A stretch of 64,000 nt of DNA from Gnetum montanum (lineage: Eukaryota > Streptophyta > Gnetopsida > Gnetales > Gnetaceae). A program made the translations under genes and the position numbers. This document shows, piece after piece, positions 33,850 to 44,090 of this stretch. The stretch's first letter is position 1. Every line of letters starts with the position of its first letter. Location of the stretch: contig MNCI01009312.1 in the NCBI GenBank assembly GCA_015680685.1, positions 240,454 to 304,453 of the forward strand, written 5' to 3'. Under the pieces are notes generated by a model. That model made no database searches, was not told where the DNA came from, and worked only from the letters and a program-made list of their open reading frames with translations.

Positions 33850-36384
33850 GAAGTCATGACCAAGTTGTACAAACTCAATGTTGTGTTCTTTTTCTTGAGC
33901 ATTTTTTCCCTAGGTTAGTGTAGCTATAAAGTCCTTGTTATTAGCCATTGTGTTAGCCTTGACTTCCTCCATGTGGCTTGAGAGACAGATCTCTTGCATA
34001 GGGGACTTGGGGATAGTTTGCTTGGCCTGCTTGGGGGTAGGGGCCCCAGTGCTTGGTTGTTGCTTGCTAGTTGTGGCTTTTGCTTCAGCCATGAGGGTTG
34101 CGAGGTACTCATTTGTCCTCTTGCATTGCCATTTGGTGGGCTTACCCGAGTTGCTAGTTGGGTCAACCCTTGAAGGAGGAGGGATCGAGAAGTTGCCCAT
34201 TGTTGGGCTTCGGGTAGGTGAGGGGCCATCACATTGTGGCATGCTTATGATAAAGGGTTGCTTAGTAGTTGTTGTTATTGTGTCATGCCAGTTTAACATC
34301 TTAGCAGATGGTTGCTGTGGAACTTTAACCACAAAGGGTGTTGTGGGTGCCTAAGGTGGCACTTTGATAACAAAGGGAGGCCTCTTGCTTGTGGAGGCAG
34401 AGGGGACCCTTGCCTTGTTAGAAGGCATACAGATCACAAAAGGTTGTTGCACAGGTTTGGGCTTGTCACCTATGGTAATTAAGTTTATGACATAGGAGGC
34501 ATCATCTATGTTGGATTGACTCACCATGTCAATCACCAGGTGACCTTGTTCTATCATTCTCTATAGGTCATCTTGCAAAGTACGACAGTTGTCTGTACTG
34601 TGACCAGCCAATTGATGGTAATGACAATATTGATCTAATTTAAAATGTTGCAGGACCAGGGGCTCATTTGGCACTACTAATGTGGGGTTCCTTATTAGTT
34701 CATAGTACCTATCATGTTTTTGGTTGGTAATCACCAACACGTGTTTGTGTTAGATTTGCCCAGCTTTCAAGAGTTGCTCTAGTAGTTCAGAGGGTTGCAT
34801 CAGTAGTGGTGTATCCCTTGAGTGGTCCTTGCACTGAAAGTTGGGCCTTGGGGTAGTCCCTTTCGATGTAGGTGAGTTGGCACTAAAGTTGGAGGTTTTG
34901 TTAGCTGGGGCTTTGGGTTGCTTAGTGGTTGGGCCCCAGTTGGTTGATTTTGTGCTCACATCCACCATTGCCACTGTTGTGTTTTGCTTGCGAGCATGTT
35001 GGTTTTTGTAGGCCACATAAGCTGGGTCATTGCTTGATTGTGCTACCTCTTCTATGTTTTTAATTTATGTGAATGCTTGACTCAAAGTATGAGCACTCAG
35101 ATAATAAATTTTTGATTTGATAAAGTCATTTATAGCTGCCTTAACGATGGTAAGCAAATATGTTTCAGGGATGGGCTCATGAAGTTCATTTAGGCCTGCA
35201 CACCACCTTTAGATGAATTTTTGCATTGGCTCTAACAGTGCTTGTTTAATATAAATCAAGCTATCCAGTGTGGCTTCAGGTTTTAGGTTATATTTAAAAT
35301 GGGTAACGAATTGATGTAACAAATCCTCCAGAGAGGATATGAAGTTACGAGGTAAGGCTCGGTACTAGTCTAAGGCTCTTCCTATTAGGGACATAGCAAA
35401 AACACATAGAATTGCATGAGGCCAAGCTTGTAGCAATAGAATTTCTAGTCAAAATGTTACTAGATGGGCGTTTGAATCTCACTCTCCATTGTACTTGGTT
35501 AGTTGAGATAATGAGATTTCCTTTGGCAAGGTTAATGGTGGAACTGAAGGGTGGATTGGATCATCTTGGTAGAAGTCCAGCCCATTGATTTCCTTAGTGT
35601 TTGCAGTTTTAAGGCACTTTACCTCTTCAGTTAACAAGTGCATCATTTTCATCATGTCTACCCACTCTTGGCAGGTAGGCAGACCGGTGGGTTGAGTGAA
35701 TAGCGATTGATAGTAATTCAACTGTTGCATTGTTTGAGGAAAGGGAGGTTGTTGGATTATCAGATGTTGTTGTGGAGCAACATTCAAAGATGGGATTGCG
35801 AGGTGTGGTATGCTATAGTGAGCAGTTTGGTATTGCTAAATAGCTGGTGAAACCCACTGCCCAACCACAGGTTGTGAGGTGATCCCCTGAACGTGTTGTG
35901 TCGAAGCAGTCAAAGGTGTCCCATGGGTTTGTACTTGTGGTATGTAATGGGTGGACGTGAAAGCTAGTACTTCTTGTCAAGAAACTAGTCCTCAAGTATA
36001 TGAGGATGAAGGAGGAAGCATAGTTTCTTCTAGGAAAGGTTGGAATAATTGGTTTATATGGGCGTGAGGACTAACGGTATGGTATGAGTCCCCATGCTTA
36101 GATTGGGCAGCAAAGTCATCTTCCTCATCTCCACCCTGAGGCTCTATCGGAGTTGGCTGTAAGGCTTGACTCCTTGCCATGAGAAGCTGAGATATGAGTC
36201 GATGATCATGTTCTGATAGGGGGATTATATTAAATGCCGAGGGAGTAAACTCATGAACCCATTTGTGAATAAGTTCATAGTTTCTCTTTGCTTCCCTTTC
36301 TATGCAATCGATAGGCAAGTTGGCTTGGATTTTCACACAAATGAAGTTATATTGTTTAGGTGTGAGGATGTGGGAAGATTCCAT
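33850..36384 (-). pseudogene. gag of E8 (Tat-like)
   Basis: It starts MESSHILTPKQYNFICVKI (36384 down). Then come an acidic/Gln-rich linker, a Pro/Gln-rich segment (35479-35787), the capsid domain (about 35040-35480, with ALD-stop-YRALPRNFISSLEDLL where Trp is expected) and a low-complexity region (34750-35016). A CCHC-like block HYHQLAGHSTDNCRTL (about 34570-34620) matches the Tat/Ogre gag style of CxxH...GHxTxxC. A Pro/Ser/Thr/Lys tail ends near 33910. Stops in the capsid sit mainly where Gln or Trp fit. Confidence 0.78.
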
Positions 36385-36640
36385 GGTAGCATGAGCAAGC
36401 TGTCTTGTCAGCGTGAGTAAATTGGCTTAGCATGAGTAATTGGCACAGGGTGTGCAAGCTGGCTCAGCGTGAGTAACTAGCTCAACGTGTGTAAGCTGGC
36501 TCAACGTGTGTAACTGGCTCAGCGTGTGTAAGCTAGCTCAATGTGAGTAGTTGGCTCAGCATGAGTAACTAGCATAGCATGTGTAACCTCAGTGTGAGTG
36601 ACTAGGGTTAGCGTGAGTAAGTCAAGCTAGACTTTAGTTT
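36385..36640 (-). repeat. Short tandem repeat in the E8 leader
   Basis: On the plus strand, units of about 18-22 bases such as GCTGGCTCAGCGTGAGTAA and GCTGGCTCAACGTGTGTAA recur about ten times between 36395 and 36620. The GCGTGAG core is the same word that is repeated in the E8 LTRs. It lies in the untranslated leader between primer site and gag start. Confidence 0.75.
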
Positions 36641-36702
36641 CAACACTTGGTCTATGCAGCATTTAATAGGTAGCGTGATAAATGTTTTGACATACGATAA
36701 AT

Positions 36703-36770
36703 AAATTAGCCCTCCTTCTAGCGCCAATTTCCAAAACTTGATAAATTGACGCTAGAAGGAGGGCTAATTT
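36703..36770. repeat. 28-bp inverted repeat next to the E8 5' LTR, containing the primer-binding site
   Basis: Left arm 36703-36730 and right arm 36743-36770 are complementary at 27 of 28 positions and separated by a 12-base loop. On the minus strand the distal arm reads TTGGCGCTAGAAGGAGGG, a good primer-binding-site candidate. The proximal arm reads its complement, CCCTCCTTCTAGCGTCA, which resembles the 3' end of a tRNA (ending near CCA). The primer site is therefore about 46 bases from the LTR instead of adjacent. Confidence 0.8.
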
Positions 36771-37517
36771 GTTTACTGTACTAACCTAAATCATTAGTGT
36801 AAGGCTGGAAGGGAAAACAAACACCAAAAGATCGTCAAGCAAACACAGCTAACCCTGCCTTCACTTGAGGGTAAGCTGGAAAAGGGAATGAAGGCAGAGT
36901 GCCTTGGATGGTCTGCACGCAAATCAACCAAAAACTTCCCTGAATGTAAACTATGGCTTGCGTTGGGGTTATTGTCACTAATTCTTGAAATGTAAATAGA
37001 TCACATGAAATGCAAACAGAACATATTTAGAATTGGTATTGTAGAAAAAATGTAAACTAAATGTAAAACAGAGTAAATATTATAGTAGAAGGAAAAATGA
37101 ATTGTATTATATTTCTTAGAAAGGGTGTGCACTGGTCAAAGCATAGCTACATGTGTGGATGACAAGTCAAGCACAAAGCCCCGGGGTGATGTGTTTTAGA
37201 AGTGCTTGGATGCTAGGAGTTAAGTGTGCCTAAGCGCCCAAGGATTGCTAGTCTGAGTTTCCTAAGCCATCAACTTTCAGAATTGCCAACCCCATTTATG
37301 TAAATTGAGAAGGTATTTATAGGGTTTGGCCAGGTTCAAGCATAGAATTTATCAATGGAATCAATGGCTAAGAGATGAGAGGAAAACAAATCGTGTAACA
37401 CGTGTCCAATGAACAGCTGTATGTGAGTTGGACATGCGTGAGCAAGCTACGTTTTTGATCGGATGCACTATATCTTACAGTGCGTGTTAGCTTACTCAAG
37501 CTAGCTTATGCTCATGG

Positions 37518-38347
37518 AAGTGTGATGGGACACGATATCACATGGGCCGTGATATCGCATACCCGATATCGCATCTTCCCCTACGATATTGCGTATGCGA
37601 TATCGTGCCACCAAATCTATAAATAAGAGGCAGCTCTCGCTTGTTTCTCAATCTAGATCTAGAACCTTAGCAAAACTTTGGCAGTTTTACCTCTCTAGAG
37701 ATAGAATAATTTCCATGTGCCCATAGTAGAAGCTCCAAAGTGAACAGATCTTTATTCGAGCAAATATTGTACCTGAGCACAAGTTTGTGTACAGAAATAA
37801 AGATGAACTATTGGAATAACCTTGCAGTGCATGGACTAAGTGCAATAGGACTTTAATTACTGGTATTTATTGTTCATCGTTTAAATGCTTTATTAGTTAA
37901 TTAAACCTCTCTCAATCCTTGACTCCTAGTTAAGTGCATTCAGTACGACTTCTTCGAGCACATGCGTTATGCTTGGTAATCCTAGTAATGAATAGCGTTT
38001 GGCAATCCCAAAAGTTTGCATTGGTTCAGGGTGTGAACAACAAGTGGGAATGGATACTAATGCTAGGCATTAGAACTTAGTTAGTTAAGTTAGCTACTTA
38101 GTGTCTTCACCCTTTCTCTCTTAGCATAGGCGATAAAACATAAAATATATAAAAATCACATATCTCAAACTTGCTTAACCATACAATTATGACAAATACA
38201 AGTAAGTCTGGGAAGACAACAAACGATTAACCTTAAGTGTTCCATAAGGCGTGTAGGCACTTAGTCTATAGAGTTCGACTGGATCGCACGTGTAACGCTC
38301 GTATTTGTATGGTTGAGTGTAGGGGTACCTTACCACTCATCAAAGTG
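37518..38347 (+). mobile_element. E9: solo LTR of the E1/E5 family with AAGTG duplications
   Basis: AAGTG at 37518-37522 and again at 38343-38347 flank a single 820-bp LTR (37523-38342, TGATGGG to CACTCATCA). A solo LTR with matching target copies is the usual product of unequal recombination between the two LTRs of one element. It lies in the middle of the E8 5' LTR and is the youngest layer of this nest. Four or five GATATCG-type palindromes occupy 37531-37610. The CTATAAATA TATA box is at 37618, and AATAAA near 37796. Confidence 0.9.
37618..37626 (+). promoter_or_regulatory. TATA box of solo LTR E9
   Basis: CTATAAATA follows directly after the palindrome cluster and precedes AGAGGC. The U3-R-U5 layout is complete, so this LTR could in principle start transcripts reading rightward into E8 LTR DNA. 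Confidence 0.65.
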
Positions 38348-39496
38348 GATACAATTTTGGAGCATAAGAGCCTGACAAGGTCACAAATGATGAAAATTTA
38401 CAATGAAAATCAAGAGGAATTGACTCTGGCTCACTTGAAACTTCACAGTCCTTGAATTGACTATTGTAGGATGTCGATTTGGGTGGTTTTTTGGCTGTTT
38501 GAGGCATCTCTATTGCACCAAGGCTCCTTGCATGAGTTGATTTGGTCTTGGTGTGTCCTCAGCATGTGTTTGACATGCTTTTATCCAGGCATGATCAGTA
38601 CTCATGCTTCACTCATGTTGCCAGCGTGACCTCAACATGAGTGAGGTAAGAATGACATATTTCACACCAATTTTAACCTTTTGAAGCCTGTTTCTTGAGT
38701 ACAGCAATTGCCTGACTATGGTTGACCTTGAGAGTGACCTGCAAGTCAAGATTTGAGCTTGAATATGCCCTTTTTTGAACCACTTATGGTAGCTCAAGTT
38801 GGACTCATGCTGCCAGCGTGAGTGCAGCGTGACCACAGCGCGAGCTGCAAAAACTTGTAATTTTGGGTCTGAAATCTAGAATTCTAGAGGCTGGGACCCA
38901 TAGTTGTCAATAGTGAACCCTGAGGATGACTTGCACCCTTGAAATCAAGTCATTTTGACTCATTTTTGAGGCTCTAAAAGTTGCTCACATTGTACTCACG
39001 TTGCTAGCATGACCTCAGCGTGAGTGACAGCGTGAGCTGCTAACACTTGTAATTTTGGGCATGCAATTTGGAATTCTATAGGCTGGGACCCATAGTTGTC
39101 AATAGTGAACCCTAAGGATGACTTGCACCCTTGAAATCAAGTCATTTTGACTCAGTTTTGAGGCTCTAAAAGTTGCTCACATTGTACTCACACTGCCAGC
39201 GTGACCTCAATGTGAGTGATAGCGTGAGTGTGAAAATGTGAATAATTTGTCTTGAAATTTGAATCCGCAAATGCTGAAACTTGGAGTGGACATTAGTGGC
39301 CCTTGAAGATGGCCTACATCCTTAGATTTGGACCATTTTTAACTTGATCTCAAAGCTATTGGAGTTTCTCACACTGAGGGCAAGCCAGCTTGACAGTGTG
39401 AGTTCCATGTCTTAGTCAAATTTCACCTCCCGAATGTTTGAAAGGGCTTGAGTCGTTCTTGTTTCAAAGTGTTAGGCCGAAATTAGTGGTGTTTCA

Positions 39497-39860
39497 CAAG
39501 GTAGAAAAGAAACTCAATGAATTTGAAAATAGGAGAAAACAAGCTTCAAAGGGGAAGGATAAGGGATCAAAATTTGTGAAAGGATCCAAATAAAAATCTA
39601 AAGAAAAAGAGAACAACCATAAGAAGAGGTAAGAGAAAGGTAATGAGAAGGGAAAGGCCAAGAAGGACCTAGGCAAAGGAGGCAATGGTTAAGGTAGCAA
39701 ATCATCCAAGATTTAATGCTTCAAATGTAATGAGTGGGGACACAAGTAATAAAAATATTTAGTTGATAAGGTACCTAAATATAAGGATGTAGAAATATTG
39801 AAGATAGAGGAGTCATCAAGCCAAGTTGTTTGAAGAGGTTATCCTAATCCTCCAAAAATT
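39497..39860 (+). pseudogene. gag C-terminus of E7 with zinc knuckle
   Basis: It resumes E7 gag after E8. A Lys/Glu/Gly-rich basic segment (39520-39690) is followed by a knuckle reading CFKCNEWGHK (about 39718-39750), the C-x2-C-x4-H part of the CCHC pattern with the final Cys decayed. Nucleic-acid binding in the particle is the family role. Confidence 0.72.
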
Positions 39861-39889
39861 AAGGAATTTTCTGAATTTAATTCATGTGC

Positions 39890-40241
39890 ATTTATGATAA
39901 ATGTGAATAAAGGAGACCATATAGTAATGAATTTTTTGTTTAGGATTAGGACTAAATGTTTGTTAAGTGAGAAATGGATTCATATTTTGATTTATGAGGA
40001 AGACCAAGAAAATGTTAATTTTTCTAGGATAGTTACAAAGTTGGATTTAGTAACATATCCTCATCCTAGATCCTACAAGATGCATTGGATATTTAAAGAT
40101 TTCTCTCAAGAGTTGAAAGAACAATGTGTTTTAAATTTTAAAATTGGAAGTTCTCTTGATGCTCTGAAATATGATGTGCTACCAATTGATTATGATAATG
40201 TAATTTTTAAGAGACCTTGGAACTTTGATAATGGTTCTTAA
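39890..40241 (+). pseudogene. Protease region of E7
   Basis: The open stretch 39894-40241 reads MINVNKGDHIVMNFLFRI, SSLDALKYDVLPIDYDNVIF and ends KRPWNFDNGS. The closing hydrophobic-acidic block followed by RPW-FD (relatives have GRPWQFD) is typical of chromovirus proteases. The catalytic Asp-Ser/Thr-Gly is not visible and is probably mutated near 39960. Confidence 0.65.
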
Positions 40242-40559
40242 TTTGATAAGGTAAGAAATGTGTGGAGTATAGTAAGAAAAGATGGAATTAATTGGTTGAT
40301 TTTTATAACTACTGAATAAGTGAGGTAGTAAACCTCACTTAATGTTTTCTTAATTCTTCTTGGGAAGAGAGAATACATTAAGAAATATGATGAGGTAGGA
40401 TTTGGATCTGTGATTGTATCAACTATTACTTCTAACCATGATGTTGTGTAGGTAGAACTTTTAGTAGTTGTGCTACACTTGAAGAAGCAATTTTCCAATG
40501 TGTTAAAAAGGAAAATTGGATGGGCTACCACGAATGAGGAATTTTTAGTACCAAATTGA

Positions 40560-41330
40560 CTTCATCCATAGTGCTACCATTCCAAATGAAAGGATGTATA
40601 AGATGACATCAAATCATAGGACTGAATTGCAAAGGTAAGTAGAGGAACTAATTGTAAATCGCTTTTTGCTGAAGTCAATCTTTCCTTATGTAGTTCCAAC
40701 AATGCTTGTACTAAAGAAGGACTATGATGGATGTAGGATGTATATTGATTCAAGGGTTGTGAACAAGATAATAATGAGGTATAGGTTTTCTATTCCAATG
40801 ATGGATGATATTTTTAATGTTCTTAAAAATGTAGATATCTTTAGCAAACTGATTTTAAGAGTGGATACCAATAAATTTAGACCTTGTGATGAATGAACAA
40901 TCACATTCAAGATACCAAATAGATTATTTGATGCTTGGTGATGCCATTTGAGGTAAAAAAATAATCCTACCACATTCATGAGTTTGATGCATGATTTTAT
41001 CAAATATTTGATTACTGAGTATTGTATTACCTTCTTTAACGATATTTTGGCATATAATTCCAATGAATAGGAGCATTTGGAATCTTTGACAAGTATATGT
41101 CTCAAATCAAAAGAGGCATATTTGGTTGTCAGTTTGATGAAGAGTTATTTCTTTAAAAGGGAGATTACATAGGATATGTAATTTATAAAAATCAAATTTA
41201 GATGAAAGCTACCAAGGTGAAGGCTATTAGAGATTGGTAAACTCCTGGAAATGTTGGGGAGGTATGATCATTTCTTAATTCAGTAGATTTTTATGGAAGG
41301 TTCATAAAATAATTTCAGTGGTATTTCATG
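40560..41330 (+). pseudogene. Reverse transcriptase of E7
   Basis: The open piece 40666-40896 reads VPTMLVLKKDYDGCRMYIDSRVVNKI, YRFSIPMMDDIFNVL and FSKLILRVDTNKF (relatives: FSKIDLRSGYHQI). Neighbouring frames carry RIPNRLFDAW and a decayed catalytic region (41030-41060, where relatives have YIDDIL). Downstream blocks (GSLNSVDFYGRFIK-like at 41270) belong to the thumb. Frameshifts and stops are frequent. Confidence 0.7.
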
Positions 41331-41379
41331 ACCTATGTGTTCTTTACTTAAGAATAATCAAGATTGTAAATGGGATGAT

Positions 41380-41760
41380 GAAACCTAAAGGATCTTTGAG
41401 TTGTCAAAGGAAAAAATAACTAGTGAATTGGTGCCTATAATATCAATTTTCTAGAAGCTTTTTTAGGTAGAGGCATATGTAAGTGAAGTTACCATTAGAG
41501 GGATGCTTTCACAAGAAGGAAGACTTATGGCTTTCATTTTTTAAAAAATGAATGAGTCTAGGTAGAAATACAAAATGTATCCAAAGGAATTGTATGCCAT
41601 TTTTAAGAAATCAAGCATTGGAGGCATTACTTGTTGCTTAAGGAGTTTACTTTGATGACTGATCACAAAGCAATTTAATTTCTTAATTTCGAAAAGAACT
41701 TGAAAGCCAAACATATAAAATGAATGGTACAATTATAGAAGTTCAACTTTGTGCTCAATC
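41380..41760 (+). pseudogene. RNase H region of E7
   Basis: Blocks reading EELKEKI (41400), MLSQEGRLMAF (41505), a decayed SEKLN followed by YPKELYAI (41570-41600) and LMTDHKAI (41655-41680) match the usual RNase H order. It is heavily mutated. Confidence 0.6.
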
Positions 41761-41899
41761 ACAAGAGTAGAAAGGCTAAAGCATTATATAAGATGTATGC
41801 TGTGAATTTTAACGTTCTTCATGTGGAAGGTATGAATGATTTTGCTGATTTATATGAACATGATTAAGATTTTAGGAAAGTTTAGAAAATTCTCAAATA

Positions 41900-43100
41900 A
41901 CCTTTATTAAGTAGGGTATATTAATGAAAGGACTATCATATTCAAGAAAGGAATGGTTTGTGTTTCCAATATTGATTTTAGAAGAAATATTTTAGCTAAA
42001 AAACATTATGGTTGCATGGTAGGTCACATGGGTAGAGATAAGATATTGGAACTTATGGATAGGTACTATTTTTGTCCTATAATGATCTTTAAAATCTCCT
42101 AATTTATGAAGGAGTATTTGACATGTTAGAAATTCAAGGGAGGTAAAGGAGTTGATGGAAATTATATGTCTTTTTCAATTTCCAAGGGTCCTTGGAAAAG
42201 TGTGTTAATGACCTTTGTGAGTAGGATTCTAAAGATCAAAAATGGAAATGGTGCTATCTTTGTGATGGTGAATAGGTTTTTCAAGATGGAATACTTCATT
42301 CTATGTAAGAAGTTGAATGATGCATCTCATGTTACAAATTTGTTTTTCTAGCATTTTATGAGGTTGAATGAGATTCTTTTGAATATTGTTAATGATAAAG
42401 ACTCAAAGCTTACTAATCATTTTGGAGGTTTCTTTGAAAGATATTAGGGAAAAAATTAAAATTTTATAGTGCAAATCATCTTCATTCCAATGCCCAAACT
42501 AAAGTGGTTAATAAATCTTTGCTAATTATTTTGAGGTATTTATGTAAATGATAGTTCAATAGGTGGAAGAACTTATTGTATCATGCTAAGTTTTTCTTCA
42601 ATAATGCTTTCCATGTTGTTATTGAGAAGATCTTGTTTGAGGCTAATTATGATTTTATTTTAATATGGTGGATAAATTAAGGAGCTTTGATGGAGAAGCA
42701 AAATTAATTGTAGCCTTTATGGAGGAGATAACATATCTTCATGCTCAAGTAAGAGAAAATCTAGAGGAGAAGGTTGAAGAAATAGTCCAAAAGAGGAATG
42801 AGGGAGAGAGGAAATCTAATTATGCTATTAGTAATCTTATATGAGTTTACTTGAGGAAGAATTAGCTAATAAGTATAAACGTTTCAAAATTGAAAGCCAA
42901 GATGATGCATTCTTTCAAGATAAATACCAAAATCAATGATAATTCTTTTAAAATCGAATCATAAAATTATGTGGGTACGTCTTTTATTTTTAATGTTGCC
43001 AATTTTGTGCATTACCATGAACTAGCAGATGATAAAACCTTGAGGAGAAGCATCAATAACTTGAAGAAGGCTATTGACAACTCTAATCCTTTATAGGAGA
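41900..43100 (+). pseudogene. Integrase and C-terminal extension of E7
   Basis: The zinc domain is recognisable (GCMVGHMGRDKILELMDRYY at about 42012-42070, with EYLTC). It is followed by the core start ISKGPWKSVLMTFVSR and GAIFVMVNRFFKMEYFI (42166-42351 open). Then come HLRG-like and SNAQTK-like decayed core parts (42470-42500). Further on, FMEEITYLHAQVRENLEEKVEE (42720-42780) and a C-terminal block with SKLKAKMM, NDNSFKI and FNVANF (42885-43010) resemble the region after integrase in CRM/Reina chromoviruses. No clear chromodomain motif is seen. Confidence 0.7.
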
Positions 43101-43296
43101 GGAAGACAATTATACTCAAGAAGAGAGAAGTGTATAGCACTCATGAAGTGAAAAGGCATGAGTACTTAGTCCATTTAAAGAATTAAACTAGTGATGATGC
43201 TATATGAATTCATGAGATCAAAATTGAGTGGGGAATCACTTCTACTCCTACTCCCTCATTCACTTGAGTTCACTTTTTGAAGGGTGGAAGAACTAG

Positions 43297-44090
43297 TGTA
43301 GGAGCATATCTTCCAAACCATTTTTTTTTCATCACTACCAATAGAAGAATGAAAATTTTGATAACTTGGTAGATGTCTTGGATACTTAGTAGATGTCTTT
43401 CTTAAAAGCTAGAAACTTGTAAAAGATTTCTTAAAGTTATAGTAGAGGTCTTGTCTAATATTTGGGCTTTAATTGTAGACATCCCATTAATAGAGTAGGC
43501 ATCTTGACATTAGGAGAATATGTCTTATTAGTAGAGTAGACATTTCCCTAGAAGTGTAGATGTCATCATAGCATTGATAGTTAATAATAGAGATGTGTGA
43601 ATAGTTACTCAAGAGGGAAATGTTTCAAGGTGGCAAGTTCAAGATGGGAAATAACTGGGAATATCCAAGTTGAGCATGGAAAATATTTCCTAAAGTGTTA
43701 GCTTGTGTTCATAATAAAGATTGATCTTTTGAATGTCGTAAGTAAAAGAGCTAGATGGTAGATTGCATGATCAATCGTGTATATGGTATTAACCATTGTA
43801 TCTCTATGTGTGTGAATCTTAATCGTTTGTGTATGTGTGGGAAGAGATCCAAGCTTGATTGAACCTTATATCGAGGTTGATAGTATGTGATTTTAGAGAC
43901 TTTTACTCTGTAATATCATTGAGTATGTGTATTATCATATGATGACCTATAGGATTATGATTTCATTATAATTTGTAATCTTCTTTCAAAATTAATAGGA
44001 GATAACTAATTTTCTTATTTCCTAACAATTTGTATATCTTGCATGCAATTTGGATTTGGTATGTTTTAAAAGGTTAATCAAATTAAAGTG
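43297..44090 (+). repeat. 3' LTR of E7
   Basis: It starts TGTAGGAGCATATC after a purine-rich AAGGGTGGAAGAACTAG (43279-43296). The AGTAGATGTCT and TAGACATC motif cluster lies at 43365-43570. The 3' edge is near TTAATCAAATTAAAGTG (44075-44090). Confidence 0.75.

Larger units (their letters stand above)
29206..39496 (-). mobile_element. E8: non-autonomous Tat-like element (gag and protease only)
   Basis: Two long LTRs enclose about 5.7 kb of internal DNA. On the minus strand, a repeat-rich leader (36385-36776), gag (33850-36384) and protease (33168-33700) are recognisable. The last 2 kb before the polypurine tract (31108-33160) shows no reverse transcriptase, RNase H or integrase motif but has a degenerate tandem repeat. 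Elements of this gag-only style depend on enzymes made elsewhere. It sits in E7 gag with a CAAGA/CAAGG duplication. Confidence 0.8.
36777..39496 (-). repeat. 5' LTR of E8, interrupted by solo LTR E9
   Basis: Plus-strand reading TGTACTAACC to GGTGTTTCA. Removing E9 and one target copy leaves about 1.9 kb matching 29206-31107. The 190-bp tandem units recur at 38855 and 39044. It is followed by target copy CAAGG and the continuation of E7 gag. Confidence 0.85.
27426..44090 (+). mobile_element. E7: chromovirus-like gypsy element hosting E8 and E9
   Basis: Two matching LTRs enclose gag (28321-29205, then 39497-39860), protease (39890-40241), reverse transcriptase (40560-41330), RNase H (41380-41760) and integrase with a C-terminal extension (41900-43100), all on the plus strand. 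The E8 insertion (29206-39496) splits gag. The protease end (RPWNFD), GPWKSVLM with VMVNRF in integrase and the downstream NVSKL, NDNSFKI and FNVANF blocks fit the CRM/Reina side of the chromoviruses. Many stops make it defunct. Confidence 0.8.

Noticed and set aside
33313-34354. Long plus-strand frames (170 and 139 codons)
   Set aside because: They are antisense shadows of E8 gag and protease on the minus strand, whose motifs (ILGKPWI, CCHC-like block) are clear.
36395-36640. CRISPR-like array of short repeats
   Set aside because: Units are contiguous with no unique spacers, vary in length and sequence, and occur in a plant retroelement leader. It is a tandem repeat.
40238-41105. Minus-strand frames of 97 and 127 codons
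   Set aside because: They are antisense to the E7 protease and reverse transcriptase, whose plus-strand motifs are recognisable.
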